This document shows, one piece after another, positions 8,688 to 17,078 of a stretch of DNA of 64,000 nt. Below the pieces are notes generated by a model that worked only from the letters and a program-made list of their open reading frames with translations, was not told where the DNA came from and searched no databases. Numbering within the stretch: the first letter of the stretch is position 1; each line of letters starts with the position of its first letter. The DNA is from an uncultured Anaerococcus sp. (GTDB lineage: Bacteria; Bacillota; Clostridia; Tissierellales; Peptoniphilaceae), in assembly GCA_943914475.1 (NCBI GenBank), contig CALUCE010000011.1, positions 3,260-67,259 of the forward strand, read 5' to 3'. Position numbers and translations under genes: made by a program.

Positions 8688-8719
8688 AAAGGGCTGAGAC
8701 TTAGAGTATTCAGCCCTTT
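8688..8719 (-). terminator. Terminator between nifJ and ilvA
   Basis: AAAGGGCTGA (8688-8697) pairs with TCAGCCCTTT (8710-8719), a perfect 10-bp stem with T-runs on both sides. It ends nifJ transcription before ilvA. Confidence 0.85.
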
Positions 8720-8732
8720 TGTTCCATCTTAA

Positions 8733-11700
8733 TTATTCTTGGTTAGCCATTCTTTTGTAAGATTCAAGTCTTTCCTTGGCTGCTTCTTCTGCTTGTGAAT
8801 ATAGTTCATCTGCAGTTTCTGGGAAGGCCTTCTTTAGGGAAGCGTAACGTACTTCACCTTGTAAGAATTCTTGGAAGGAAGCTGTTGGATCTTTTGATTC
8901 TAGGACGAATGGATTCTTTCCTTCTTCTTTTAGAAGTGGGTTGTATTTCCATAGGTGCCAGTAACCTGATTCTACAGCTAGTTTTTCTCTTGATTGGGTC
9001 TTGCCCATACCAGCCTTGATACCGTGGTTGATACATGGTGAGTAGGCTATGATTAGGGATGGACCTGGGTAAGCTTCTGCTTCCTTGATTGCTTTAAGGG
9101 TTTGAGCGTGGTTTGCTCCCATAGCTACTTGAGCTACATATACATAACCGTAAGTTGTCATCATTAGACCAAGGTCTTTCTTTCTAACCTTTTTACCAGA
9201 AGCGGCAAATTTAGCTACAGCTGCTAGTGGAGTAGCCTTTGATGATTGTCCACCTGTGTTAGAGTAAACTTCTGTATCAAATACCATAATATTGATATCT
9301 TCACCTGAAGCTAGTACATGGTCAAGTCCTGAGAAGCCTATATCATAAGCCCAACCGTCTCCACCGTAGATCCAAACACTCTTCTTAACTAGGTAGTCTT
9401 TTAGAGCGTAGATTCTTTCAAGGATTTGGTCTGCTTCTTCGTTGCCTGTCTTGTTTTTAATTAAGCTTTCTATTTGAACAGCATATTTTTTAGATTCGTC
9501 AAAGTTTGCTTGGTTAGACATCCAGTTTTCGAAGATTTCGTTTAATGGACTTGCTACTTTAAGTTCTAGGAATCTTCCCATTAAGTTTTCTAGAGAGTGT
9601 TTGTTGGCCTTATCAGCTAGTAACATACCATATCCATATTCTGCAGCATCTTCAAATAGTGAGCTTGCCCATGCTGGTCCTTCTCCTTCTTTGTTCTTGC
9701 AGTATGGCATGGATGGAACTGATGATCCCCAAATTGATGAACAACCAGTAGCGTTAGCTATGATTTGGTGGTTACCAAATAGTTGGGTTACAAGTTTAGC
9801 ATATGGTGTTTCACCACAGCCTGCACATGCGCCTGAGAACTCTAGTAATGGTTGGCTAAATTGTGAGTTTTTAACGTTGTTAGCTGGAATAGTATCATTC
9901 TTATATCCAACATCTTCGTGAGCAAACATCCAGTTGTCTGCTTCTTTTTTGATTTGTTCTTCTATTGGTCTCATTTCCAAGGCCTTGTTAGGAGCTGGAC
10001 ATACGTCTACACAGTTACCACATCCCATACAGTCATATGGAGATACTTGCATCCTGTATTCGTAGCCTTCTAGTCCCTTGCCTATGGCTTTTTTGGTTAC
10101 AAAGCCAGCTGGTGCCATGGATTGTTGTTCTTCATCTAATAAGAATGGTCTTATGGTTGCGTGTGGGCAAACATATGAACATTGGTTACATTGGATACAG
10201 TTATCTACCTTCCATTCTGGAACGTAAAGAGCTATACCACGTTTTTCATATCTAGATGTACCTGCTTCGTAAAGACCATCGTCGTATGGTAGGTAGGTTG
10301 AAACTGGAAGTTCATCTTCTTTCAAAGAGATGATTGGACGAACCATGTTTTTGATAAAGGCAGGTTCTTTTTCAGAATAGATAATTCTGTCATTCTTTGA
10401 GTCTTTCCAAGATTCTGGAACATTTACCTTGTGAAGTTCTTCTCTTGTTCTATCTACTGCTGCATTGTTCATGTCAACAATGTTTTGACCCTTCATACCA
10501 TAAGATTTTTCTATAGAGTCTTTTAAGTATTTAATAGCCTTATCTATAGGTAATACTTTTGCTAGCATAAAGAAGGCTGTTTGGATTACCATGTTTGTAC
10601 GGTTTCCTAGTCCTACTTCTTCTGCTATTTTTGAAGCGTTTACTGTATAGAATTGTATATTTTTGTTAGCTATTTGTGATTTTAATCTGTTTGGAAGGTG
10701 GTCCGCTAGTTCTTCTTCTGACCAAATTGTGTTAAGTAAGAAGATTCCGCCTTCTTTTAAGTTTCCAATCAAGTCGTATTGTCTTACATAAGCTTGAGGT
10801 GAACATGAAACAAAGTCAGCCTCATCGATTAGGTAAGCTGCATGGATTGGGTTTGGTGAGAATCTCAAGTGAGATAGGGTTAAACCATTAGATTTCTTTG
10901 CGTCATAGTCAAAGTAACCTTGGGCAAACATATCGGTATTGTCACCTATAATCTTGATAGCAGATTTGTTGGCTCCTACTGTACCGTCTCCTCCGTTACC
11001 CCAGAAGATGCAACGGCTTGTTTTTCCGTCATTTATAACGAAGTTCTTATCAACATCTATAGATGTGTGCATTACATCATCATTGATACCAAGTGTGAAG
11101 TGGTTTTTTGGATTTTCGCTAGCTAAGTTTTCAAAGGCTGCGTTGATATGAGCTGGAGCTGTATCTTTTTGTCCTAGTCCATAACGTCCACCGATTATTA
11201 GTGGGTTTCTGTCGCTTTCTTCGTAAACTTGGATAACATCTTGTAGTAATGGTTCACCTACTGAACCTTTTTCTTTTGTTCTATCTAATACACAAACTCT
11301 TTCTACTGTCTCTGGCATTGCTTTAAGGAAGTGTTCTGCAGAGAATGGTCTGTAAAGGTGTACTTTTAAAACACCAACTCTTTTACCGTGGTTGTTTAAG
11401 TAATCTACTGTTTGTTGGATTGTATCTGTTCCAGATCCCATAGCTACTATAACATCTGTTGCTTCTGGGTCTCCTTCATAGTTAAAGAGTGAGTAGTTAG
11501 TACCTAGTTTGTCGTTGATTTTGTTCATGTATTCTTCAACTGCACCTGGTACTGCTGCATAGGCCTTGTTTTGGGCTTCTGTTCTTTGGAAGTATCCACC
11601 CTTTTCAAATACACCCCTCATGGTTGGTCTGTGTGGGTTTAAAGATATATTTTTGAAGTGGTCTATAGCCTTCCAGTCTACTAAGTCTTCTAGTTGGTCA

Positions 11701-12269
11701 TAGTCCCAAACTTCTATTTTTTGAATTTCGTGACTTGTTCTAAATCCGTCAAAGAAGTTTAAGAATGGAACCCTACATTTGATAGCTGCAAGGTGAGCTA
11801 CTGGAGATAGGTCCATGATTTCTTGAACAGATCCTGAAGCAAGAAGGGCAAAACCTGTTGCTCTTGTTGCCATAACGTCTTGGTGGTCACCGTACATGTT
11901 AATAGAACATGTAGAAAGTGAACGAGCTGCTACGTGGAATACAGCTGGTAGTCTTTCTCCTGCTATCTTATACATATCAGGAATCATTAGTAAAAGTCCT
12001 TGAGATGCTGTATATGTAGATGTTAAAGCTCCTGCTACTAGGGAACCGTGAACAGCACCTGCTGCTCCTGCTTCGTGTTGCATCTCTGTAACGTGAACTG
12101 TGTTACCGAATAGGTTTTTTCTGCCATTTGCAGCCCATTGGTCAATGTGCTCTGGCATTGGTGAAGATGGTGTGATTGGATAAATTGCAGATACATCACT
12201 GAATGCATAAGAAACGTGAGCTGCTGCTGTGTTACCATCCATAGTTACTTTTTTTCTTGTAAGTACCAT
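8733..12269 (-). CDS. nifJ: Pyruvate:ferredoxin (flavodoxin) oxidoreductase
   Basis: PFOR oxidises pyruvate with CoA to acetyl-CoA and CO2 and reduces ferredoxin; it is the central catabolic enzyme of fermenting anaerobes. The 1178-residue single-chain protein has the expected order: the pyrimidine-binding TPP domain (ITPSSPMPEHID, residues 30-45), CoA and gamma-type domains, a double [4Fe-4S] ferredoxin domain (CIQCNQCSYVCP near 690 and CMGCGNCVDVCP near 745), and the C-terminal TPP-pyrophosphate domain with SGACAGCGETP near 815 and GGDGWAYDIG near 970. The start ATG has an AAGGAGAA ribosome site. It is monocistronic, with terminators on both sides. With Pta downstream it gives acetyl-phosphate for ATP synthesis. 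Confidence 0.97.
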   Translation of the reverse strand: MVLTRKKVTMDGNTAAAHVSYAFSDVSAIYPITPSSPMPEHIDQWAANGRKNLFGNTVHVTEMQHEAGAAGAVHGSLVAGALTSTYTASQGLLLMIPDMYKIAGERLPAVFHVAARSLSTCSINMYGDHQDVMATRATGFALLASGSVQEIMDLSPVAHLAAIKCRVPFLNFFDGFRTSHEIQKIEVWDYDQLEDLVDWKAIDHFKNISLNPHRPTMRGVFEKGGYFQRTEAQNKAYAAVPGAVEEYMNKINDKLGTNYSLFNYEGDPEATDVIVAMGSGTDTIQQTVDYLNNHGKRVGVLKVHLYRPFSAEHFLKAMPETVERVCVLDRTKEKGSVGEPLLQDVIQVYEESDRNPLIIGGRYGLGQKDTAPAHINAAFENLASENPKNHFTLGINDDVMHTSIDVDKNFVINDGKTSRCIFWGNGGDGTVGANKSAIKIIGDNTDMFAQGYFDYDAKKSNGLTLSHLRFSPNPIHAAYLIDEADFVSCSPQAYVRQYDLIGNLKEGGIFLLNTIWSEEELADHLPNRLKSQIANKNIQFYTVNASKIAEEVGLGNRTNMVIQTAFFMLAKVLPIDKAIKYLKDSIEKSYGMKGQNIVDMNNAAVDRTREELHKVNVPESWKDSKNDRIIYSEKEPAFIKNMVRPIISLKEDELPVSTYLPYDDGLYEAGTSRYEKRGIALYVPEWKVDNCIQCNQCSYVCPHATIRPFLLDEEQQSMAPAGFVTKKAIGKGLEGYEYRMQVSPYDCMGCGNCVDVCPAPNKALEMRPIEEQIKKEADNWMFAHEDVGYKNDTIPANNVKNSQFSQPLLEFSGACAGCGETPYAKLVTQLFGNHQIIANATGCSSIWGSSVPSMPYCKNKEGEGPAWASSLFEDAAEYGYGMLLADKANKHSLENLMGRFLELKVASPLNEIFENWMSNQANFDESKKYAVQIESLIKNKTGNEEADQILERIYALKDYLVKKSVWIYGGDGWAYDIGFSGLDHVLASGEDINIMVFDTEVYSNTGGQSSKATPLAAVAKFAASGKKVRKKDLGLMMTTYGYVYVAQVAMGANHAQTLKAIKEAEAYPGPSLIIAYSPCINHGIKAGMGKTQSREKLAVESGYWHLWKYNPLLKEEGKNPFVLESKDPTASFQEFLQGEVRYASLKKAFPETADELYSQAEEAAKERLESYKRMANQE

Positions 12270-12302
12270 AAAATTCTCCTTTTTCTTTTCTATTTTTTAT
12301 AT

Positions 12303-12318
12303 GTAAATTTATATTTAC
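12303..12318. promoter_or_regulatory. Palindrome upstream of nifJ
   Basis: GTAAAT (12303-12308), four bases, ATTTAC (12313-12318). This perfect 6-bp inverted repeat lies about 35 bp before the nifJ start codon. It could be an operator, but it does not match Rex or another site I can name. Confidence 0.3.
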
Positions 12319-12353
12319 CTAAGTAAAGCATTAAATATTTAGAAAAAACGGAA

Positions 12354-12379
12354 AAATAGAACTCAAATGAGTTCTATTT
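12354..12379 (-). terminator. Terminator of the symporter gene
   Basis: AAATAGAACTC and GAGTTCTATTT form a perfect 11-bp stem with an AAAT loop. It stands 17 bp past the symporter stop; T-rich sequence follows on the minus strand. Confidence 0.8.
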
Positions 12380-12395
12380 CCTTTTTAGTTTTTTC

Positions 12396-13598
12396 TTAGT
12401 GAATTTCTTCTATAAACTCTTCATTGGCAGCTGGGTCAAGTTTGAAACCTGAAATTTTGTTAACCATACAAGAGATGGCTCCATCACCTGTGATGTTACA
12501 AGCTGTACCAAATGAGTCTTGAGCTACGTAAAGGGCAATGATTAAGGCTGTCATTGGTTCTGTAAATCCTAGCATGGATTGTAAGATACCTAGGGCTGCC
12601 ATTACTGCACCACCTGGTACTCCAGGGGCTGCTACCATTGTTACACCTAGCATAAGGATGAATGGGAAGTATGCACCAAATGATGGAACTGATCCTTGAA
12701 GCATTAAGATTGCCATTGAGCAAGATGTTAATGTTATTGTTGAACCAGATAAGTGAATGGTTGCACATAAAGGAATTACAAAGTCTGCAATACCCTTGTT
12801 AACTCCCATTTTGTAGGATTGTCTTAAGGTTACTGGTATTGTTGCTGCTGATGATTGGGTTCCTACAGCTGTCAGGTAGGCTGGGAAGATTGTCTTGATT
12901 TTCTTGAATGGACTTCCTCCAGCTAGTGAAGATGCTATAGTATATTGGATTAATATTGTTACCCAGTGAAGTATTATTACTATGATGAATACTTTAGCAA
13001 ATACTGAAAGTACTGTTGCAACTGTTCCTTGGTAAGCCATGTTTGCGAAAATACCACAAATATGGATTGGCAATAATGGAATAACTATGTTTGCAATTAA
13101 CTTTGTAATAATATCAGAAAATTCGTGAACAGCTTTTTTAAGTACTTCACCATTAACTGCTGCTATACCAACACCTAAGATAAAGGAAATGATAAGGGCA
13201 GTAGTTACACCAAATACAGGATCCATTGGTGATTCAAAGAATGGCTCCAATACCTTACCTGTGTTTGCTGCTGGGTCAAAGTTGATTGATCCTGCTTGAA
13301 TAAAGTTTGGTAGAGCTATACTTTGTACTATGTAAGTTAGTGATCCAAAAATTACTGTTGAACAATATGCTATACCAGCGGTTATAGCAAGCATTTTACC
13401 TGCTGAAGATCCTAAATCAGCAATTCCAGGAATAACAAATCCCATGATGATAAGTGGAATTACGAAATTAAGGAAGTTACCAAATAAACCGTTGAAGGTA
13501 ATCAGTAATCTAACGATTACGGCTGGTCCGAAAAGACCAATCAGAATACCTAATATGATTGCAATAATGAGTCTTGGCAATAAGCCTAATTTTTTCAT
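12396..13598 (-). CDS. Dicarboxylate/amino-acid:cation symporter (DAACS family)
   Basis: The family imports glutamate, aspartate, serine/threonine or C4-dicarboxylates with Na+ or H+. The 400-residue protein has about eight hydrophobic segments and family motifs: SAATIPVTLR (serine-rich hairpin 1), IHLSGSTITLT (helix 7), GVPGGAVMAALG (hairpin 2) and DSFGTACNITGDG (helix 8). In the last motif the usual Arg that binds the substrate side-chain carboxylate in acidic amino-acid carriers is absent (D-S-F-G-T instead of D-x-x-R-T), so a neutral substrate such as serine or threonine is plausible. It is preceded by its own consensus promoter and a GGAGG site and is monocistronic. Confidence 0.85.
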   Translation of the reverse strand: MKKLGLLPRLIIAIILGILIGLFGPAVIVRLLITFNGLFGNFLNFVIPLIIMGFVIPGIADLGSSAGKMLAITAGIAYCSTVIFGSLTYIVQSIALPNFIQAGSINFDPAANTGKVLEPFFESPMDPVFGVTTALIISFILGVGIAAVNGEVLKKAVHEFSDIITKLIANIVIPLLPIHICGIFANMAYQGTVATVLSVFAKVFIIVIILHWVTILIQYTIASSLAGGSPFKKIKTIFPAYLTAVGTQSSAATIPVTLRQSYKMGVNKGIADFVIPLCATIHLSGSTITLTSCSMAILMLQGSVPSFGAYFPFILMLGVTMVAAPGVPGGAVMAALGILQSMLGFTEPMTALIIALYVAQDSFGTACNITGDGAISCMVNKISGFKLDPAANEEFIEEIH

Positions 13599-13646
13599 TT
13601 TTTCCTCCTAAAAATAATAAATAATGCGAATCTTAAGTTCAGGTTA

Positions 13647-13675
13647 ATTATATCATGATTTCGTTTTCATAACAA
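13647..13675 (-). promoter_or_regulatory. Sigma-A promoter of the symporter gene
   Basis: On the minus strand TTGTTA, a 17-bp spacer and a perfect TATAAT lie about 50 bp before the start codon. Confidence 0.75.
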
Positions 13676-14063
13676 GAGTTTTTAAATAAATTTTAAAATA
13701 TATTTATAAAATTAATAAAAATTAATTTCTTCGTTCTTTAAATTCCCTTGATTCTGAACTTTCTTTCCCACTTTTATTAAATAAAGCTAAAATTATGTCA
13801 AGCCTCTTGAAAGGCAACTCGTTACCGTTTTCCTTTCTTCTTTCTCTCTTTAATTTATTGTAAATATTGTTCCGATTTTTGTCATTATCGTATTTTTCCC
13901 TAGAGTTTTTTTATTCATAAATGACATTTTACCTGAATATATTACCACATAATCAGAAACGCTGTTCCGATAAATTTAGGTTTTTTTGAAGCCTTTTGGC
14001 TATTTTACAAAATGTTTTTATTCTAAATCGCTAAAAAGTATATATTTCTAAATTTTACCCTTC
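13676..14063. other. Intergenic stretch without recognised gene
   Basis: About 390 bp of A/T-rich sequence lie between the symporter promoter and the end of the HAD phosphatase gene. No coding frame with a ribosome site, no convincing hairpin-plus-T-run and no known riboswitch were seen. Confidence 0.5.
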
Positions 14064-14747
14064 CTATAAAATTTCCTTTACTTGGTCAAGACTTGATATT
14101 TCATAGTCTATGGCAAGGTCTAGGTGGTTTTTGTGGCCCTTGGGATTAAACCAAATTGTCTTAATCTCTGCATTTACCCCGCCTTGGATATCTGATGTAA
14201 GTGAATCCCCAATTATGACATAAGAATTTTTATCATAATCATCTGTATAGGCAAAGACATGGTCAAAAAATTCTGTAGATGGTTTTTCTATACCTAACTC
14301 TTCTGATATAAAGACCTTCTCCAAGGACTCATCAAGGCCAGATCTTTGAAGCTTTCCTTCTTGGGCTACCTTGGTTCCATTGGTTGCCCCAAATTGCCTG
14401 TACTTATTTCTAAGATAGGCCACAACTTCTTCTGCGTAGGGATTAAATTCTGAAGATAAACCCAAGGCCCTTTGGTAGTAGGCATTAAAATCTTCTGTAA
14501 TGGAATCATCTATGCCATATTTGTTGAAAAATTCTATAAACCTTCCTTCAAGGACTTCCTTTTTGCTGATCTCGCCTCTTTCTAGGGCCTTCCAGTACTT
14601 ATCGTTGATCTTTTTATAGTCAAGAAGTTGCTCATCAGAACAAGTCACCAGACCAAAGTACTCAAAACAATGTCTGATAGAATTATCCTCAGCCAGGTCA
14701 AAATCTAAAAGTGTCCCATCTATATCCCACAATACATATTTAATCAA
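14064..14747 (-). CDS. HAD-superfamily hydrolase, YjjG-like nucleotidase type
   Basis: This is a 227-residue HAD phosphatase of subfamily IA. Motif I is DIDGTLLDF (D9 nucleophile, D11 general acid/base), followed by an alpha-helical cap. Motif II is GATNGT, with the lysine in IEKP for motif III and GDSLTSDIQGG for motif IV. The cap and the YYQRALGLSSEFNPYAEEVVAYLRNKY segment resemble YjjG, which dephosphorylates non-canonical pyrimidine nucleoside monophosphates. Substrate remains inferred, since HAD IA enzymes are promiscuous. It is 12 bp downstream of the DUF554 gene and probably co-transcribed. Confidence 0.75.
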   Translation of the reverse strand: MIKYVLWDIDGTLLDFDLAEDNSIRHCFEYFGLVTCSDEQLLDYKKINDKYWKALERGEISKKEVLEGRFIEFFNKYGIDDSITEDFNAYYQRALGLSSEFNPYAEEVVAYLRNKYRQFGATNGTKVAQEGKLQRSGLDESLEKVFISEELGIEKPSTEFFDHVFAYTDDYDKNSYVIIGDSLTSDIQGGVNAEIKTIWFNPKGHKNHLDLAIDYEISSLDQVKEIL

Positions 14748-14759
14748 AATCTTCTCCTT

Positions 14760-15482
14760 TTATTTCATAAAACCAAATCCTCCCATAATAGCTGCCACAA
14801 GTAGGGCTGGAAGGACATTTGCCACCCTTATTTCCGTACCAAAGGTAATGTTGATACCTATAGTTGAGATAAGGACATTACCTACCATAGAAAGGTTGTA
14901 GATTGCAGCTTCAGGTATTATAGGACCTATAAAATGTGAAATTAAGGTTATAGATCCTTGAAAAATAACAACCGGTATAACTGAAAATACTGGACCCTTA
15001 CCCTGGGTTGAAGTCATTATGGCTATCAAGATCAAATCCGATACTCCCTTGGCTAGGAGGATGGAATGGTTACCAGTAATCCCATCTTCTATGGCTCCAA
15101 CTATGGCCATAGCTCCTATACAGACTGTACATGTAGCTGCCACAAAGGATGATACAAATGCAGAATCATCTCCAGATCCTGTTTTTTCCTTAAGCCACAT
15201 ACCGAAGTTATAAATCTTCCTATCAAAATCTATGATCTCTCCAATTACTGCTCCCACAGCCAGGCTTACCAGGATGACTATCTCCCCTCTTGTCTTAAGT
15301 CCCTCATCTGTTATCAAAAGGACTTTTGACAAGCATCCTGATACTCCCATCATGATTATACCAATACCTGTTATCTTTAGGACAGTTTCTTCTATCCTTG
15401 GGTTGATAAACTTGCCCGCAAACCTTCCTATAAGTCCTCCTGCCAAAAGGAGGAATACATTATATACTGTACCCAATTTCAA
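14760..15482 (-). CDS. DUF554 family membrane protein
   Basis: The 240-residue polytopic protein has about six or seven hydrophobic segments. It opens with GTVYNVFLLLAGGLIGRF and contains GIGIIMMGVSG, the conserved FVAATCTVCIGAMAIVGAIEDG segment, and ILLAKGVSDLILIA, all typical of DUF554 (YdfK-like) proteins. These are inner-membrane proteins of unknown, possibly transport, function. It precedes the HAD gene in a two-gene operon. Nothing in the context identifies a substrate. Confidence 0.85.
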   Translation of the reverse strand: MKLGTVYNVFLLLAGGLIGRFAGKFINPRIEETVLKITGIGIIMMGVSGCLSKVLLITDEGLKTRGEIVILVSLAVGAVIGEIIDFDRKIYNFGMWLKEKTGSGDDSAFVSSFVAATCTVCIGAMAIVGAIEDGITGNHSILLAKGVSDLILIAIMTSTQGKGPVFSVIPVVIFQGSITLISHFIGPIIPEAAIYNLSMVGNVLISTIGINITFGTEIRVANVLPALLVAAIMGGFGFMK

Positions 15483-15710
15483 AATCTCCCTTTATGTAAT
15501 AAAAATGTATATATTCATAAGTTAAGATTAACATATTCTTATATATTTTGGAAGATATATAAATAAATATTTAAATACAGGCTTTTTCTCTTTCCATCCT
15601 ATTAAAACTTTATTGAGATAGTCTAATATTTATTCAATATTTGCTTAAAATAGCTTGTGTTTTTTTAAAATTTAAGATAAATATACAGTCAAGAGATAAA
15701 ATTTTAGATA

Positions 15711-15744
15711 GCAAAAAAGCAGCCCCTATAACTGCTTTTTTTGC
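15711..15744 (-). terminator. Terminator of the sigma-54 operon
   Basis: GCAAAAAAGCAG (15711-15722) pairs with CTGCTTTTTTTGC (15732-15744) and is T-rich on the minus strand. It lies 35 bp after the stop of the PLP decarboxylase gene. The rest of the 15483-15778 gap holds no recognised element. Confidence 0.8.
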
Positions 15745-15778
15745 TGCATTGATATATAATTCATTAAAGAAGTAAGTT

Positions 15779-17002
15779 CTACTTTAATAATTTGTTATCC
15801 TCGGTCAAAAGAAACTCAACAGGTTTCTCCAAGGAAGCAAATTGCATGGGTGTAAGAACAGCTGCATAGGCCCCTGCATTATTTATCACCAAGAGATCTC
15901 CAGGCTCTAGCCTTTCTATCTCTATGTCCTCTGCTATAAGGTCTGTGGCTGTGCACAGGTTTCCTACTAGGTTCACCCTTTCCTTTTCCTTAGTTTTAGT
16001 TATTACCTTGTATTGGAAAGATCCCATACCGGTAAACAAGGGCTCCCAAGCCTTGGCATCTTTCGCTTGAGTATAGTTTCCTACAAATCTCTCAATAGCT
16101 GGCCTTATAAAACCATTTAAGGTATTCTTTAAAATAACAAAAGTCTTTCCGTCTGAAACCTTTTTGTCTATGACCTTGGTCACGTAGACTCCTGCCTTTC
16201 CTACCAAAAACCTTCCAGTTTCTATAATAACCTTGGTGTTTTTGTAAGAGTCCTTAAACTCTTTGATTAATTTGTTGGATTCCTTTGACAAGTAGTCTAG
16301 GTCTATAGGTTTATCCTCTCTAGCATAGTCTATACCTATACCAGATCCCATATTTACATACAAAAGATCTGTGCCTAGCTCTTTACTTATCTCTTGGCCA
16401 AGCCTTAAAACATTCCTATAATAGTTTATAAGCCTGTCTGGGTTAAGCTCTTGGGAATGAAGGTGGACGTGGATGCCCCTTATCCTAATATTTTCGTATT
16501 CATTGTTGTGTAAAAATTCTATAAGTTGGTCTTGATCTACTCCAAACTTAGATGGAGACTTAGATTCTGTAAAGAATGAAAAATTAGGATTTATTCTTAC
16601 TCCCACTTCTTCATTTATACCCATTTCTTTGCAAATTTCATCAATCTTTTTAAGTTCTCCCAGGGAATCTGCAATTATTGTTGCATCTTTTATAGATCTT
16701 TCTATATCTTTTTTGGATTTTCCCGGGGCAGAATAGTATATTTGGTCCTTTTTTAGGCCCAAGTAGGAAGCAAGTCTAACTTCTCCAGCGCTGGCTGCAT
16801 CTGCACCCAGACCCCTTTTAAATATAGACTTGGTCACAAAGAGGTTGGAGTTACACTTCATAGAGTAGATAAATTCTACTTCTGGGAAAAACTTTTTTAA
16901 GTCATCTATACGTTTATTAATTTCCTTTTGGCTATAAAGATAAAAGCTATCATCAACCTGGGCCTGCTTTATTATTAATTGAGGGTCAAACAACATAGCC
17001 AC
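15779..17002 (-). CDS. Fold-type III PLP-dependent decarboxylase (diaminopimelate/ornithine decarboxylase-like)
   Basis: The 407-residue protein has the alanine-racemase-like barrel and C-terminal beta domain of LysA-type decarboxylases. K49 in YSMKCN is the PLP-lysine, GSGIGIDY and ETGRFLVGKAG bind the phosphate, and a late Cys-x-x-x-Asp (CTATD) matches the CESGD active-site motif. Two motifs differ from true diaminopimelate decarboxylase: HVHLHSQ replaces HxGSQ, and CTATD replaces CESGD. No lysine-biosynthesis gene is nearby. As the last gene of an operon with methionine gamma-lyase and an NhaC-type antiporter, it more likely decarboxylates another amino acid or a carboxy-polyamine. The substrate is unresolved. 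Confidence 0.7.
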   Translation of the reverse strand: MAMLFDPQLIIKQAQVDDSFYLYSQKEINKRIDDLKKFFPEVEFIYSMKCNSNLFVTKSIFKRGLGADAASAGEVRLASYLGLKKDQIYYSAPGKSKKDIERSIKDATIIADSLGELKKIDEICKEMGINEEVGVRINPNFSFFTESKSPSKFGVDQDQLIEFLHNNEYENIRIRGIHVHLHSQELNPDRLINYYRNVLRLGQEISKELGTDLLYVNMGSGIGIDYAREDKPIDLDYLSKESNKLIKEFKDSYKNTKVIIETGRFLVGKAGVYVTKVIDKKVSDGKTFVILKNTLNGFIRPAIERFVGNYTQAKDAKAWEPLFTGMGSFQYKVITKTKEKERVNLVGNLCTATDLIAEDIEIERLEPGDLLVINNAGAYAAVLTPMQFASLEKPVEFLLTEDNKLLK

Positions 17003-17015
17003 TCCTTATACACTG

Positions 17016-17050
17016 AAGGACTGGAGAAGAGAGCCTTCTTGCCAGTCCTT
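17016..17050 (-). other. Intercistronic hairpin between megL and the decarboxylase
   Basis: AAGGACTGG and CCAGTCCTT (17016-17024 and 17042-17050) form a perfect 9-bp stem, with an inner AGAAG/CTTCT pairing. There is no T-run on the minus strand, so it is more likely an mRNA processing or stability element, or an attenuator, than a full terminator. Confidence 0.55.
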
Positions 17051-17078
17051 AATCTTTCTTTCTATAAATTTATAGGTC

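Noticed and set aside
9811..9830. GTTTCACC in nifJ as a further parS site
   Set aside because: Only the left half matches; the right half lacks GTGAAAC.
12303..12318. Rex operator upstream of nifJ
   Set aside because: The palindrome GTAAAT-N4-ATTTAC lacks the TTGTGAA-type half-sites of Rex; kept only as an unnamed palindrome.
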